Below are positions 1 through 6,211 of a DNA stretch of 7,687 nt, piece by piece. A program made the position numbers and the translations under genes. The stretch spans positions 1 to 7,687 of the forward strand of contig JAQZDD010000042.1 in the NCBI GenBank assembly GCA_028751055.1. The letters are read 5' to 3'. How positions within the stretch are numbered: the stretch's first letter is position 1; every line of letters begins with the position of its first letter. Origin of the DNA: Euryarchaeota archaeon Ods04 (GTDB taxonomy: Archaea > Halobacteriota > Halobacteria > Halobacteriales > Halorutilaceae). The notes beneath the pieces are model-generated. The model made no database searches. It was given only the letters and a program-made list of their open reading frames with translations, and was not told where the DNA came from.

Positions 1-962
1 AGAAGGATTATGAGGAACAGGAGCGGTGCCGCGATGAAGACCGTCGTGTAAACCTCGCCTAAGAGACCAAGGTTCTGAACGAACTCCTCCTGTTCGTCCT
101 TCGCCCTCTCGAAGTATCTCTCGCTCTCGTCGTGAAGGAACTTGGTTATGTCGCCGCCCGAGTCGATTGTGCTCAGCAGGTCGTCGAAGAAGCTCTTCAT
201 GTTGTCGCTCGGTGTCGTCCTGCGCGCGTTCGAAAGAGCAGTCGGGAGAGGGGTGCCGAACTCATCCATGTCGCGCACTACCGTCTCGAACTCGTTCGCC
301 ACCTCGCCGTAGACATCCTCGGAAAGCGCAAGCTCCCTCATAGCGTCTATTATCGAGGTTCCGCCGCGTGTGAGAGCGTACATGAAGACCACCGCATGGG
401 GCAACATGACGTTGATGTTACGTGCGCGCTGGTCCGCCCTCAGACGTGGGTGGTAGTACATAGCCAGCCACGTCGAGACGCCGAACAGCACAGCCGTCGA
501 GAAGGATATCAGAACGCCCTGTATCGGTGTGCTGTAAGCCGAGGCGAACGAAGCTGTCGAACCCGTAAGCGCGAAAGGCGACCTGAGGTCGTCGAGCGCG
601 CCCGAAGAAGCGAGAAGATAGGTCGTGACGAAGCCCACGAAGACGCCGAAAGCCGCGCCCGCCACCGAGTAGCCGAAGGCTCTCGAAAGGTAGACATCGT
701 ACGGTACGCCTATACGTGCTTGGTTGAGATGCCTACGTAGGTCGGCGTACCTGTCGGACCGCGACCGGAAGTAGCCGCGCACGAAGCCGTACGGTCCTCC
801 GACATGTGTGACGCTACGTGTCCGTCTGTGACTTCTCCGTAGCATCCATCCGAGGAAGTCGGAGAGCGTGAGGACGATGTCGGCAAGACGTTCCTTCGCG
901 CCGACCGGCGTGGCGTCGGTTTCGGCTTCCGAGCCGTTGTTTTCGGCTGCCTCAACGCTCAT
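1..962 (-). CDS. TadC/PilC/FlaJ-type type IV pilus platform membrane protein (partial, C-terminus off the window)
   Basis: This is the inner-membrane platform protein of an archaeal type IV pilus or related secretion machine, which works with the ATPase encoded just upstream. The reading frame runs from ATG at 962 to the left edge: 320 codons, no stop reached. The first 45 or so residues are polar. There are hydrophobic segments at about 96-118 and 147-170, then a cytoplasmic T2SF-like domain (about 185-300) that includes LPHAVVFMYALTRGGTSI, typical of haloarchaeal members. A further membrane segment starts near 306 and is cut by the window edge. The ATG overlaps the end of the ATPase gene by 11 nt, so translation is probably coupled. 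Known for the family: platform proteins pair one-to-one with a GspE-like ATPase. Inferred: an adhesion-type pilus rather than the archaellum, because no archaellum genes are visible. The exact pilus type cannot be told from this window. Confidence 0.9.
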   Translation of the reverse strand, partial: MSVEAAENNGSEAETDATPVGAKERLADIVLTLSDFLGWMLRRSHRRTRSVTHVGGPYGFVRGYFRSRSDRYADLRRHLNQARIGVPYDVYLSRAFGYSVAGAAFGVFVGFVTTYLLASSGALDDLRSPFALTGSTASFASAYSTPIQGVLISFSTAVLFGVSTWLAMYYHPRLRADQRARNINVMLPHAVVFMYALTRGGTSIIDAMRELALSEDVYGEVANEFETVVRDMDEFGTPLPTALSNARRTTPSDNMKSFFDDLLSTIDSGGDITKFLHDESERYFERAKDEQEEFVQNLGLLGEVYTTVFIAAPLLFLIIL

Positions 963-2856
963 CGACGACAGCCTCCTCTACCGCCACCTCCAGAACCTCT
1001 TCGGCGTCGAGCGTTCCTTCCCTGATACCGTCGACCACCCAGTCCTGGTCGTGCCAGAACATATGTATCATGCTACCGACCTTCTCGTGGTCGGTCGTCT
1101 CGTCTTCGACTAGGAACTCCAAGACCTCCCTACGCCGTCTTAGCTCCTCTTTGAGACGGGCTTTGTCCCAGCCGTTCGTCTTGGCTATCTCCTGTAGAAG
1201 CAACGACTCCGCAAGCATCCTGTGTTCGTCGGTCTTTGCGTCCCACCGGAAGACGGACTTAGTGCGTATGGCGTCACCCTTGCCGCTTTCGTATATTTCG
1301 ACTATCTCGCTGTTCCTGCGCACCCTCTTGCCGTCGTGGAATATCTGCTTCTGCACCGAAACGATGTCGAGTGCGCGAACCATCCTCCGCGGCACGTTGA
1401 GGGGGTCGTTTTCGAGCCGGTCTATCAGAGAGTCGACAGAGTCTGCGTGGAACGTCGTGTACGACGTGTGTCCCGTAGCGAGTGCCTGAAAGAACGTCAG
1501 AGCAACCTCCGGCTGTGCCCTTATCTCGCCCACGAGTATGTGCTCAGGACGCTGTCTGAGTGCCGCCTGAAGTAGGTCGTACATGTCGACATCGCCGCGC
1601 TCACCTGCCGCGAACGGCTGTCTCGTAACGCTCTGTATCCAGTTGTCGTGTGGTAGCTTTATCTCACGTGTGTCCTCTATAGAGACGACCTTGCTCTTGG
1701 GCGGTATGAAGAACGAGACTGCGTTCATGCTCGTCGTCTTTCCCGACGCCGTGCCGCCCGCAAAGACCAACGACTTGTTGTTCTCGATGCAGAGCCAAAA
1801 GTACGCCATCTGCTCCAACGAGAACGTGTTCCAACGTATCAGGTCTACAGGCGTGATGGGCACGTCGGCGAACTTGCGCACCGTGAAGTTGGAGCCACGC
1901 GTGCTTATGTCGTCTCCAAGCGTCAGCTGTACACGCGAGCCGTCGGGCATGCTCGTGTCGACGAGCGGGTTCGAGACGGATATGTGACAGCCGCTCTTCT
2001 GCGCCATACGGACTATGAAAGAGTTGAGAACGCTCTCCCTATCGAACGCGACGTTCGTCATCAGGTCACGGTAGTTGCGGTGGTAGACATAGACAGGGAC
2101 ATCTACTCCGTCGCAAGATATGTCCTCGATGTTCCTGTCGCGCATAACCGCGTCTATCTTGCCGTGTTCCGCGAAGTCGCGTCTGATGTAGTAGTATATC
2201 TTGTGTAGCGAGCCGTCCGACATCCCTCCGCTGTACTCGGATATTAGCTCCTCGGAGACCTGCTTGAACTTCTCCTTGCGGTCTTCCCCTTCCTCAACGT
2301 CAACGTAAGTGATGACATCACGCAGAATTCCTGTCAGGTCGTCCCTGACGTACTCCTCGAACTCGTCCATCTTCGGCTCCACAACATGGTAAGTTTCGTC
2401 CCTCTTCTCGTCGTCGCGGAGCACCGAGACGTACGCGAACGGCTTGTTGACCCAGTAACGCTCGACCTCGTCGTGTTCGTCTAAGTAAGAGAAGTCGAAG
2501 AACGAGTCTTCTAGAAAGTCGTCAGACGGCACGCCCCACGGGTACGTGTCGTCGGTCTCCTCAAAGTACTCCTTGAGTTCCTCCACGACAGCGTCCCGGC
2601 TGCCTACCTTGGGTATCTCGTTCGCGGCGTCGACAGGCAGTTCGGCTACCTGTACGTCCGCGTCCAGTTCCTCTATCTCCGGTTCGGCTTCGGTCGCCTT
2701 TCCTGCCTTTTCTGATGCTTCTTCTGTCGCGGTCTCGCTTTCTGTCACAGTCTCAGTTGTCTCCGTGTCCTTCCCTGCCACCCCCTCTATCGCCGACGGT
2801 GGCAGTTCCTCGGTACGGTTCGGCTCAGCCTCTCCGCCCCCCGTGTACTCTGACAT
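952..2856 (-). CDS. GspE/PilB/FlaI-type type IV pilus secretion ATPase
   Basis: This hexameric ATPase powers assembly of archaeal type IV pili from the cytoplasmic face of the membrane. Numbering follows the open frame from a GTG at 2868 (638 aa); I prefer the ATG at residue 5 (position 2856, 634 aa). Visible motifs: Walker A GGTASGKTT (371-379), Asp box SIEDTRE (396-402), Walker B ILVGEIR (444-450) and His box GHTSYTTFHADS (466-477). Residues 1-85 are a Glu/Thr/Ala-rich, probably disordered acidic tail. Residues 250-330 form the usual N-terminal domain of the archaeal family (EDISCDG). The helical C-terminal extension (about 545-638) resembles haloarchaeal homologues. The ATG is favoured because GGTGA sits 4 nt before it and the TATA box at 2889-2894 predicts a transcript start near 2866, which would exclude the GTG. 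The downstream platform gene overlaps by 11 nt, forming a two-gene operon. Confidence 0.93.
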   Translation of the reverse strand: MSEYTGGGEAEPNRTEELPPSAIEGVAGKDTETTETVTESETATEEASEKAGKATEAEPEIEELDADVQVAELPVDAANEIPKVGSRDAVVEELKEYFEETDDTYPWGVPSDDFLEDSFFDFSYLDEHDEVERYWVNKPFAYVSVLRDDEKRDETYHVVEPKMDEFEEYVRDDLTGILRDVITYVDVEEGEDRKEKFKQVSEELISEYSGGMSDGSLHKIYYYIRRDFAEHGKIDAVMRDRNIEDISCDGVDVPVYVYHRNYRDLMTNVAFDRESVLNSFIVRMAQKSGCHISVSNPLVDTSMPDGSRVQLTLGDDISTRGSNFTVRKFADVPITPVDLIRWNTFSLEQMAYFWLCIENNKSLVFAGGTASGKTTSMNAVSFFIPPKSKVVSIEDTREIKLPHDNWIQSVTRQPFAAGERGDVDMYDLLQAALRQRPEHILVGEIRAQPEVALTFFQALATGHTSYTTFHADSVDSLIDRLENDPLNVPRRMVRALDIVSVQKQIFHDGKRVRRNSEIVEIYESGKGDAIRTKSVFRWDAKTDEHRMLAESLLLQEIAKTNGWDKARLKEELRRRREVLEFLVEDETTDHEKVGSMIHMFWHDQDWVVDGIREGTLDAEEVLEVAVEEAVVDER

Positions 2857-2885
2857 ATGTTCACCCACAGCCTACAACGCTTCAA

Positions 2886-2897
2886 TTCTATAAATAG
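2886..2897 (-). promoter_or_regulatory. TATA box of the pilus ATPase operon
   Basis: On the minus strand the sequence reads CTATTTATAGA, a good archaeal TATA box. It is centred about 25 nt before position 2866, giving a leader of roughly 10 nt that holds the GGTGA ribosome site and then ATG at 2856. Confidence 0.6.
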
Positions 2898-3102
2898 ATG
2901 CCGTTGTAGATTCAAAATACCAACCGAAAGTAAATGGAGATAAACGATTATACAATAAATGTCCTGTAGTTACTTTCTTCTGACTATGATGTGGTAAAAG
3001 AAGAGGAGAACACACTATCTAATGTTTAGTTTCGTTTTCATCCGGAACACAACGCCGGAATCCGCTGAATAGTAAACTAAGCGTGCCGACGAACGACCTG
3101 CC
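2898..3102. other. A+T-richer intergenic region without a gene
   Basis: This stretch between the ndk stop and the pilus promoter shows no convincing open frame or RNA gene on either strand and is clearly A+T-richer than its flanks. For transcription leaving ndk it holds a small inverted repeat (TCCGG at 3041-3045 with CCGGA at 3055-3059). Further on there is a minus-strand pyrimidine-rich run, TTCTCCTCTTCTTTTACC (about 2992-3009), of the kind that ends transcription in archaea. Termination of the ribosomal operon is therefore likely here, but this is inferred from composition only. Confidence 0.5.
2992..3009 (-). terminator. Possible T-rich terminator after ndk
   Basis: The minus strand here reads as an almost pure pyrimidine run, TTCTCCTCTTCTTTTACC, ending in four T. 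Archaeal RNA polymerase commonly stops at T-rich tracts without a hairpin. The tract is about 95 nt past the ndk stop. The weak hairpin at 3041-3059 is not next to it, so this is a composition-based guess. Confidence 0.3.
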
Positions 3103-3564
3103 CTACTCGTATACCCAGCCCTCGAAGTCCGCCTCGTAGTCCGTCTTCTCGTCTTCGTCGAAGTAGATATCTATCTCGCGCTCCGCGCTCTCGGGTGAGT
3201 CGGCGGCGTGCACACAGTTACGTCCTATGTCGAGCGCGTAGTCACCGCGTATCGTTCCGGGTGCGGCTTCCTTAGGGTCGGTCGCGCCTATCATGTCACG
3301 GACGACGCTTATCGCATCCTCGCCCTCGACGACCATCGGAACGGCGGGACCGCTCGTGATGAACTCTACGAGGTCGTCGTAGAACCCCTTGTCCTCGTGT
3401 TCTGCGTAGTGCGCCTCGCCCTGTTCCTGTGTCGGCGTCAGTAGCTTCATGGCGACGAGCTTCAGACCGCGGTCTTCGAGCCGTCCGACGATTTCGCCTA
3501 CGAGACCGCGCTGGAACGCGTCGGGCTTCACCATGACGAACGTGCGCTCGTGGCTCTCGCTCAT
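3103..3564 (-). CDS. ndk: Nucleoside diphosphate kinase
   Basis: This enzyme transfers the terminal phosphate from ATP to other (d)NDPs through a phospho-histidine intermediate, keeping NTP pools in balance in the cytoplasm. The 153-residue protein is the normal family length. It begins [11 protein letters not shown], with the nucleotide-binding lysine at 13, and has the catalytic histidine at 119 in [18 protein letters not shown]. The surface is acidic, as in halophilic homologues. The ATG follows the L24e stop after 4 nt, and its ribosome site GGAGGAG lies inside the last L24e codons, so it is the third gene of the rpl7ae-rpl24e-ndk operon. In haloarchaea ndk is characteristically found after rpl24e. 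The infB gene that often follows is not present here; the next gene is the pilus ATPase. Confidence 0.97.
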   Translation of the reverse strand: MSESHERTFVMVKPDAFQRGLVGEIVGRLEDRGLKLVAMKLLTPTQEQGEAHYAEHEDKGFYDDLVEFITSGPAVPMVVEGEDAISVVRDMIGATDPKEAAPGTIRGDYALDIGRNCVHAADSPESAEREIDIYFDEDEKTDYEADFEGWVYE

Positions 3565-3568
3565 TTTC

Positions 3569-3754
3569 CTACTCCTCCGCGTCCTCTTCCTCTATCTCGG
3601 TCCATTCGACGTCGCGCGCCGGACGACCAAGTTCTGAGTTCTTTAGACACTTCGAGTCCTTGAACCACAGCCTCTCGCCGTTGTTACGGACGAGCAGTAT
3701 GCCCGTCCCCGGCTCTATCTCCTCGCCGCTGTACGAGCACTCATTCTTCTCCAT
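3569..3754 (-). CDS. rpl24e: Large ribosomal subunit protein L24e with a degraded zinc ribbon
   Basis: This is a small component of the archaeal/eukaryotic 50S/60S subunit, 61 residues long. The family core is clear: [18 protein letters not shown] (10-27), SKCLKN (34-39) and the [11 protein letters not shown] segment near the end, followed by an acidic tail. Archaeal L24e normally has four zinc-binding cysteines arranged as two pairs. Here the first pair reads C6-S-Y-S9 and the second reads K32-D-S-K-C36, so only one cysteine of each pair remains. Zinc binding by the usual site is therefore unlikely. Eukaryotic eL24 shows the same pattern (CSFSG and FLNAKC), so the fold can survive without zinc. 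The ATG lies 2 nt after the L7Ae stop, with GAGGT just before that stop acting as ribosome site. In many haloarchaea rps28e sits between these two genes; it is absent here. Confidence 0.93.
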   Translation of the reverse strand: MEKNECSYSGEEIEPGTGILLVRNNGERLWFKDSKCLKNSELGRPARDVEWTEIEEEDAEE

Positions 3755-3756
3755 CG

Positions 3757-4119
3757 TTACCTCAGGTTCTCGACCTTCTCAACCGTCTCGTCCACCTGTT
3801 CGCTCGCCTCGCCCGCGTCCGTGATGACGGCGGCGGCACTACCAACGTCGAGACCGACAGCGTGCCCTACGTCGTCCTGCTGGCTGACATAGACGAACGG
3901 CACGTCCTTCTCGTCGCAGAGACCGGGCAGGTGGAGCACGATTTCTTCGGGCTGTACGTCCTCGGCGATGACGACGAGCTTTGCCTCGCCGCGTTCGACC
4001 GCCTTCGTGACCTCGTTCGTTCCTTTCTTGACACGTCCCGTGTCGCGTGCCGTCTCTACGGCGTCAAGTACTCTCTCTTCCAACTCTTCCGGTACTTCGA
4101 ACTTTACGTATACTGGCAT
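3757..4119 (-). CDS. rpl7ae: Ribosomal protein L7Ae, kink-turn RNA-binding protein
   Basis: L7Ae binds kink-turns in 23S rRNA and is the core protein of archaeal box C/D and H/ACA guide RNPs and of RNase P. The 120-residue length and sequence are those of haloarchaeal L7Ae. Visible motifs are [14 protein letters not shown] (31-44), the RNA-contacting segment, [17 protein letters not shown] (52-68), and VPFVYV (73-78) followed by the [15 protein letters not shown] strand and helix. The ATG at 4119 has a GAGGTG ribosome site (4133-4128) eight nt upstream. The gene heads the rpl7ae-rpl24e-ndk operon and has its own TATA box at 4194-4204, giving a leader of about 50 nt. The leader folds as a kink-turn (separate entry), which suggests autogenous translational control. 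Confidence 0.97.
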   Translation of the reverse strand: MPVYVKFEVPEELEERVLDAVETARDTGRVKKGTNEVTKAVERGEAKLVVIAEDVQPEEIVLHLPGLCDEKDVPFVYVSQQDDVGHAVGLDVGSAAAVITDAGEASEQVDETVEKVENLR

Positions 4120-4129
4120 ATCTTATGCA

Positions 4130-4162
4130 CCTCGTTCAGCGCTTCCGCGCTTCATTACGCGG
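4130..4162 (-). promoter_or_regulatory. Kink-turn in the L7Ae mRNA leader overlapping the ribosome site
   Basis: Read on the minus strand as RNA, the parts of a kink-turn occur in order. The C-stem 5' strand is CCGCGU (4162-4157). A three-nt bulge AAU (4156-4154) follows, then GA (4153-4152). The NC-stem is AGCGC (4151-4147), closed by a GGAA tetraloop (4146-4143) and GCGCU (4142-4138). The second GA (4137-4136) and the C-stem 3' strand ACGAGG (4135-4130) complete it. The NC-stem has five Watson-Crick pairs. The C-stem has three pairs next to the bulge, one G/A mismatch and two more pairs. The 3' strand overlaps the GAGGUG ribosome site (4133-4128). Established: L7Ae binds such motifs, and autoregulation of archaeal l7ae mRNAs through leader kink-turns has been reported. 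Binding here is inferred. Confidence 0.8.
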
Positions 4163-4193
4163 CTGAGCGTGGCGGAGGTAGTCGTCTACGTCG

Positions 4194-4204
4194 CTTATAT
4201 CTTC
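4194..4204 (-). promoter_or_regulatory. TATA box of the rpl7ae operon
   Basis: The minus strand reads GAAGATATAAG, starting a few nt after the stop of the upstream small gene. The expected transcript start is near 4172, so the whole kink-turn would be inside the leader. Confidence 0.5.
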
Positions 4205-4210
4205 TGAAAC

Positions 4211-4495
4211 TTACCTGAAGCCGAAAGGGACGTTTCCGTCGTTGTCGTGGAGAAAATCGACAGCCTCTTCTACATCACCGAGACGGATGTTCTCGCGGTG
4301 ACTGCCGCCGTATGCTTCTATCGAAGCTTCGTTCGCAGGTAGCATCTCGTCACGTATGAGCTGTTTTCCGCGTCCTCTCGCATGACTCGGTAACGCGTAG
4401 CTCACCGTCTTGTCTATCGACCACTTGTGGTCGCCGACAACGCGTTTCCGTAGTAGCTTCTCCACGATACGGCACTTGATTTCGGTGTCGTCCAA
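4211..4495 (-). CDS. Uncharacterised small haloarchaeal-type protein ending GNVPFGF
   Basis: I do not recognise a function. The proposed protein has 94 residues: an N-terminal helix with RIVEKLLRKRVVGDHKW (9-25), a middle part with ALPSHARGRGKQLIRDEM (34-51), an AYGGSHRENIRL stretch (61-72), a helix EEAVDFLHDND, and the C-terminus GNVPFGFR. From memory the VVGDHKW, GRGK and NVPFGF motifs look like a conserved haloarchaeal hypothetical family. The open frame extends to 4618, but that would cover the divergent promoter region and the start of the regulator gene. I chose a TTG at 4495 because a TATA-like TTATTAT (4526-4520) is centred about 28 nt upstream, as expected for a leaderless mRNA. The in-frame ATG at 4564 lies inside an operator-like palindrome. 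The protein has no signal or membrane segment, and the start is uncertain. Confidence 0.7.
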   Translation of the reverse strand: MDDTEIKCRIVEKLLRKRVVGDHKWSIDKTVSYALPSHARGRGKQLIRDEMLPANEASIEAYGGSHRENIRLGDVEEAVDFLHDNDGNVPFGFR

Positions 4496-4517
4496 GTTAG
4501 CCGTAGTTACGCCGCGT

Positions 4518-4530
4518 GAATAATAAGCTT
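4518..4530 (-). promoter_or_regulatory. Possible TATA box for the GNVPFGF-protein gene
   Basis: The minus strand reads AAGCTTATTATTC, centred about 28 nt before the TTG at 4495. This spacing fits a leaderless archaeal transcript. The box is not a strong consensus. Confidence 0.35.
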
Positions 4531-4551
4531 TTGCATGAATCGAACAGGTAT

Positions 4552-4576
4552 GTGTTATGAGCATAACACTTATGCT
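4552..4576. promoter_or_regulatory. Overlapping palindromes, candidate operator of the winged-HTH regulator
   Basis: GTGTTATGAGCATAACAC (4552-4569) is a perfect palindrome of 8-bp arms around AG. It overlaps a second inverted repeat, AGCATAA-CAC-TTATGCT (4560-4576), so the same half-site occurs three times in alternating orientation. The site lies just before the TATA-like CTATAG (4575-4580) of the regulator gene and upstream of the divergent small gene. This is where an archaeal dimeric regulator would block or guide TBP/TFB binding. That the adjacent regulator binds it is an inference. Confidence 0.55.
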
Positions 4577-4607
4577 ATAGGCTACGTATTTTTGATGCAG
4601 TCTACCT

Positions 4608-4955
4608 ATGTCCACCACTCAATCTGACAAAGAACCCACAACAGAAAACAAGTCCGCCCCCCTCGAAGCCCTGTTCGGCGACACGGCACGCGCGAGCATC
4701 GTCGGTGCGTTCGTCGCGGAGCGCGGACGCGAACTGTCGGTCAGCGACGTGGCACGTCTTGCCGAGGTTTCGCGCTCGACTGTCTACCGACACATAGACG
4801 ACCTGCGCGCGCTCGGCGTCGTGGAACACACACGAGACGGAGACGCAGGACACTCGCCGCGGTACACGCTCTCGGACACCGAAGTCGCGGAGCTATGCTA
4901 CAGACTTGAAGGCGCGACGCTGAAGACGTTGCTGGAGAACGAAGGCGAACTTTGA
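4608..4955 (+). CDS. Winged helix-turn-helix transcriptional regulator
   Basis: A cytoplasmic DNA-binding protein of 115 residues. After a polar N-terminus of about 17 residues comes PLEALFGDTARASIVGAFVA (18-37), then the helix-turn-helix at about 44-68, with recognition helix SRSTVYRHIDDLRALGVV. A short wing with GDAGHSPRYTL (78-88) and a C-terminal helix (92-112) that could form a dimer interface follow. This organisation is common among haloarchaeal one-domain regulators. No ligand domain, metal site or other sensor is visible. The ATG has no ribosome site, and a TATA-like CTATAG lies about 30 nt upstream, so the mRNA is probably leaderless. The palindromic array at 4552-4576 overlaps that promoter, which suggests autoregulation and perhaps control of the divergent small gene. 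Confidence 0.88.
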   Translation: MSTTQSDKEPTTENKSAPLEALFGDTARASIVGAFVAERGRELSVSDVARLAEVSRSTVYRHIDDLRALGVVEHTRDGDAGHSPRYTLSDTEVAELCYRLEGATLKTLLENEGEL

Positions 4956-4961
4956 GTTTCC

Positions 4962-4997
4962 GTCGAGTAATGAACTCCTGTCGAGAATGAACCTCCG
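4962..4997 (+). repeat. Imperfect two-copy tandem repeat after the regulator gene
   Basis: GTCGAGTAATGAACTCCT (4962-4979) is followed directly by GTCGAGAATGAACCTCCG (4980-4997). They match apart from single-base gaps and a last-base change. The repeat lies in the short spacer between two convergent genes. No function is apparent, and it may be chance duplication. Confidence 0.35.
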
Positions 4998-5014
4998 GCA
5001 AGAACAGAAACTTC

Positions 5015-5033
5015 CACCCGAAACAAAGGGGTG
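5015..5033. terminator. Weak hairpin between convergent genes, possible terminator
   Basis: CACCC (5015-5019) and GGGTG (5029-5033) form a 5-bp stem with a 9-nt loop. On the minus strand it is followed by GGAAGTTTCTGTTCTTG, which is moderately T-rich. It lies about 12 nt past the S7 stop, between convergent genes. The stem is short and the T-run is not pure, so confidence is low. Confidence 0.25.
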
Positions 5034-5044
5034 TACGACCCGAG

Positions 5045-5605
5045 TTAGCGTGCCGCGGCGGCGACGCGCTCGACCTCTTCCTTCTTGCGTATAGCAGAGC
5101 ACTCGACGTCGTAGTTCGCCGCGCTGATTATCTCGTCCGCAACGATTTCGTATGCGTCGCGCTCCGACTTGTACGAACCCGCCTCGACGGCGTCGGCGAT
5201 GAACTTGAGCGACTGGTCGACGCGTCTCTGCGGCGCGACATCGACAGCCTTGGGGACGCTGATTCCGCCGTACTTGAGCGTCACAGTCTCCTCGCGTGGT
5301 CCTGCGTTCTCAACCGCGCGCACGAGAACCTGAACCGGATTTTCGTCAGTCCTGCTGTGTATCTCGTCGAAGGCGTCGCGGACAAGGCTCATCGTCTTCT
5401 CCTTCTTCCCTGTGTTCTCGCCCGTCTGCATCAGCCTGTTGACGAGCCTCTCGACGATGCTTATCTCGCTCTTTGCGAACTGCTTGTCGGCGTGCCGCCC
5501 CATCGTGTTTGCGACGGGCGTTATCGTGATGTATCTCTCGGTCGAACGGTCGGCGAACTCGATGTCGTCGATTTCCCACTTGCCGAAAAGCTTCGCGCCC
5601 GTCAT
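5045..5605 (-). CDS. rps7: Small ribosomal subunit protein S7
   Basis: S7 organises the head of the 30S subunit by binding the 3' major domain of 16S rRNA near the mRNA exit and E site. The 186-residue protein reads as a haloarchaeal S7. It has an N-terminal archaeal extension, [20 protein letters not shown] (24-43), the rRNA-binding core [14 protein letters not shown] (46-59), [20 protein letters not shown] (97-116) and [12 protein letters not shown] near the C-terminus. The frame is open further upstream to 5833, but that part is out-of-frame overlap with S12. The ATG at 5605 is chosen because it overlaps the S12 TGA as ATGA, a typical coupled start, and because [17 protein letters not shown] is a plausible S7 N-terminus. 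The usual downstream gene for elongation factor 2 is not present. Confidence 0.96.
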   Translation of the reverse strand: MTGAKLFGKWEIDDIEFADRSTERYITITPVANTMGRHADKQFAKSEISIVERLVNRLMQTGENTGKKEKTMSLVRDAFDEIHSRTDENPVQVLVRAVENAGPREETVTLKYGGISVPKAVDVAPQRRVDQSLKFIADAVEAGSYKSERDAYEIVADEIISAANYDVECSAIRKKEEVERVAAAAR

Positions 5606-6030
5606 CTTACCGGCTTCTCCTTGTTTCCGCGCACCATCTCGATGAGCGCGACACCGTTTATCTTGTTGACCTTGTAGTTGACGCCCGACAGGTCGCCCAT
5701 CGCACCGCCGCGCGCACCGCCTATGCCCGAAATCGTCACTTCGTCGTGCTCGTCGATGAACGATATCGCGCCGTCGCCGGGGCAGAACGCCGTGACCTGC
5801 TTTCCGTTCTTGATTAGCTGGACACGGACGCATTTACGGATAGCCGAGTTGGGCTGCTTCGCCTCGATTCCGACCTTTTCGAGCACGATACCGCGTGCCT
5901 GCGGCGCGCCGCCGAGGGGGTCTGTCTTCTCCTGAAGACCGCGCGCTCTCCGTGCGTACGTCCTGTCCTTCCATCTGTTCTTCTGTCTGTCCTTCTTGAG
6001 CTTCCTTGCTGCGTACTTTCCGTTACCCAT
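5602..6030 (-). CDS. rps12: Small ribosomal subunit protein S12
   Basis: S12 sits at the decoding centre and controls translational accuracy. It is 142 residues long, the usual haloarchaeal length. Landmarks are [15 protein letters not shown] at the N-terminus, [14 protein letters not shown] (41-54), the near-invariant [19 protein letters not shown] (58-76), CPGDGA (83-88; the equivalent of the bacterial PGVRY loop) and [10 protein letters not shown]. The frame is open to 6168, but homologues start at M(A/G)NGKYAARK, so the ATG at 6030 is used. No clear ribosome site precedes it. A TATA-like GTTTATG on the minus strand at 6070-6064 predicts a leader of about 11 nt. The stop overlaps the S7 start. 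In archaea nusA commonly precedes this gene; here the upstream neighbour is a mobile element. Confidence 0.97.
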   Translation of the reverse strand: MGNGKYAARKLKKDRQKNRWKDRTYARRARGLQEKTDPLGGAPQARGIVLEKVGIEAKQPNSAIRKCVRVQLIKNGKQVTAFCPGDGAISFIDEHDEVTISGIGGARGGAMGDLSGVNYKVNKINGVALIEMVRGNKEKPVR

Positions 6031-6063
6031 TTTCGTTCTTGGCGTCTCTAACCCGTCGGGCAA

Positions 6064-6070
6064 CATAAAC
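6064..6070 (-). promoter_or_regulatory. TATA-like box for rps12-rps7
   Basis: GTTTATG on the minus strand is centred about 37 nt before the S12 ATG. This would put the transcript start near 6041 and give a short leader. Confidence 0.4.
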
Positions 6071-6203
6071 CAAATGGTTCTGTTCCGTCGGAAGCGTGGA
6101 GTTGAGTCGGGGAGAAGGTCTGTGACCGCAGTATGGTCTACAGCATATGTCGGGACATCCCACGACAAAGTCTGTCTAAGCCAGTAAAATATACTTTTTT
6201 GTG
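6071..6203. other. Spacer between rps12 promoter and mobile element
   Basis: I see no supported gene in this stretch. A short CAGTAAA at 6182-6188 matches the core of the element's operator arm, but no partner arm lies at the proper spacing. The following TATACTTTTTTG (6190-6202) is A+T-rich. Confidence 0.4.
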
Positions 6204-6211
6204 AGATATAC
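6204..6211 (+). repeat. Target site duplication, left copy
   Basis: AGATATAC directly precedes the left terminal repeat and recurs exactly at 6513-6520 directly after the right one. This is the mark of an 8-bp staggered insertion. Confidence 0.8.

Noticed and set aside
132..740. 202-codon open frame on the plus strand over the left end
   Set aside because: It lies opposite the platform protein gene, has low-complexity Arg/Glu composition and no recognisable domain. The minus-strand frame has clear membrane segments and a family motif.
3041..3059. Rho-independent style hairpin after ndk
   Set aside because: The stem is only 5 bp with a 9-nt loop, and the minus strand after it is A-rich rather than T-rich.
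4496..4618. GTG at 4618 or ATG at 4564 as start of the GNVPFGF-protein gene
   Set aside because: Both would place coding sequence over the palindromic operator region. The first also overlaps the regulator start. Neither is preceded by a convincing ribosome site.
5606..5833. N-terminal extension of S7 up to position 5833
   Set aside because: The extension is translated out of frame from the S12 gene and is Arg-rich nonsense. The ATG in the ATGA overlap gives a normal S7.
6031..6168. 46-codon N-terminal extension of S12
   Set aside because: Haloarchaeal S12 starts at the M(A/G)NGKYAARK position, and a TATA-like box lies inside the extension.
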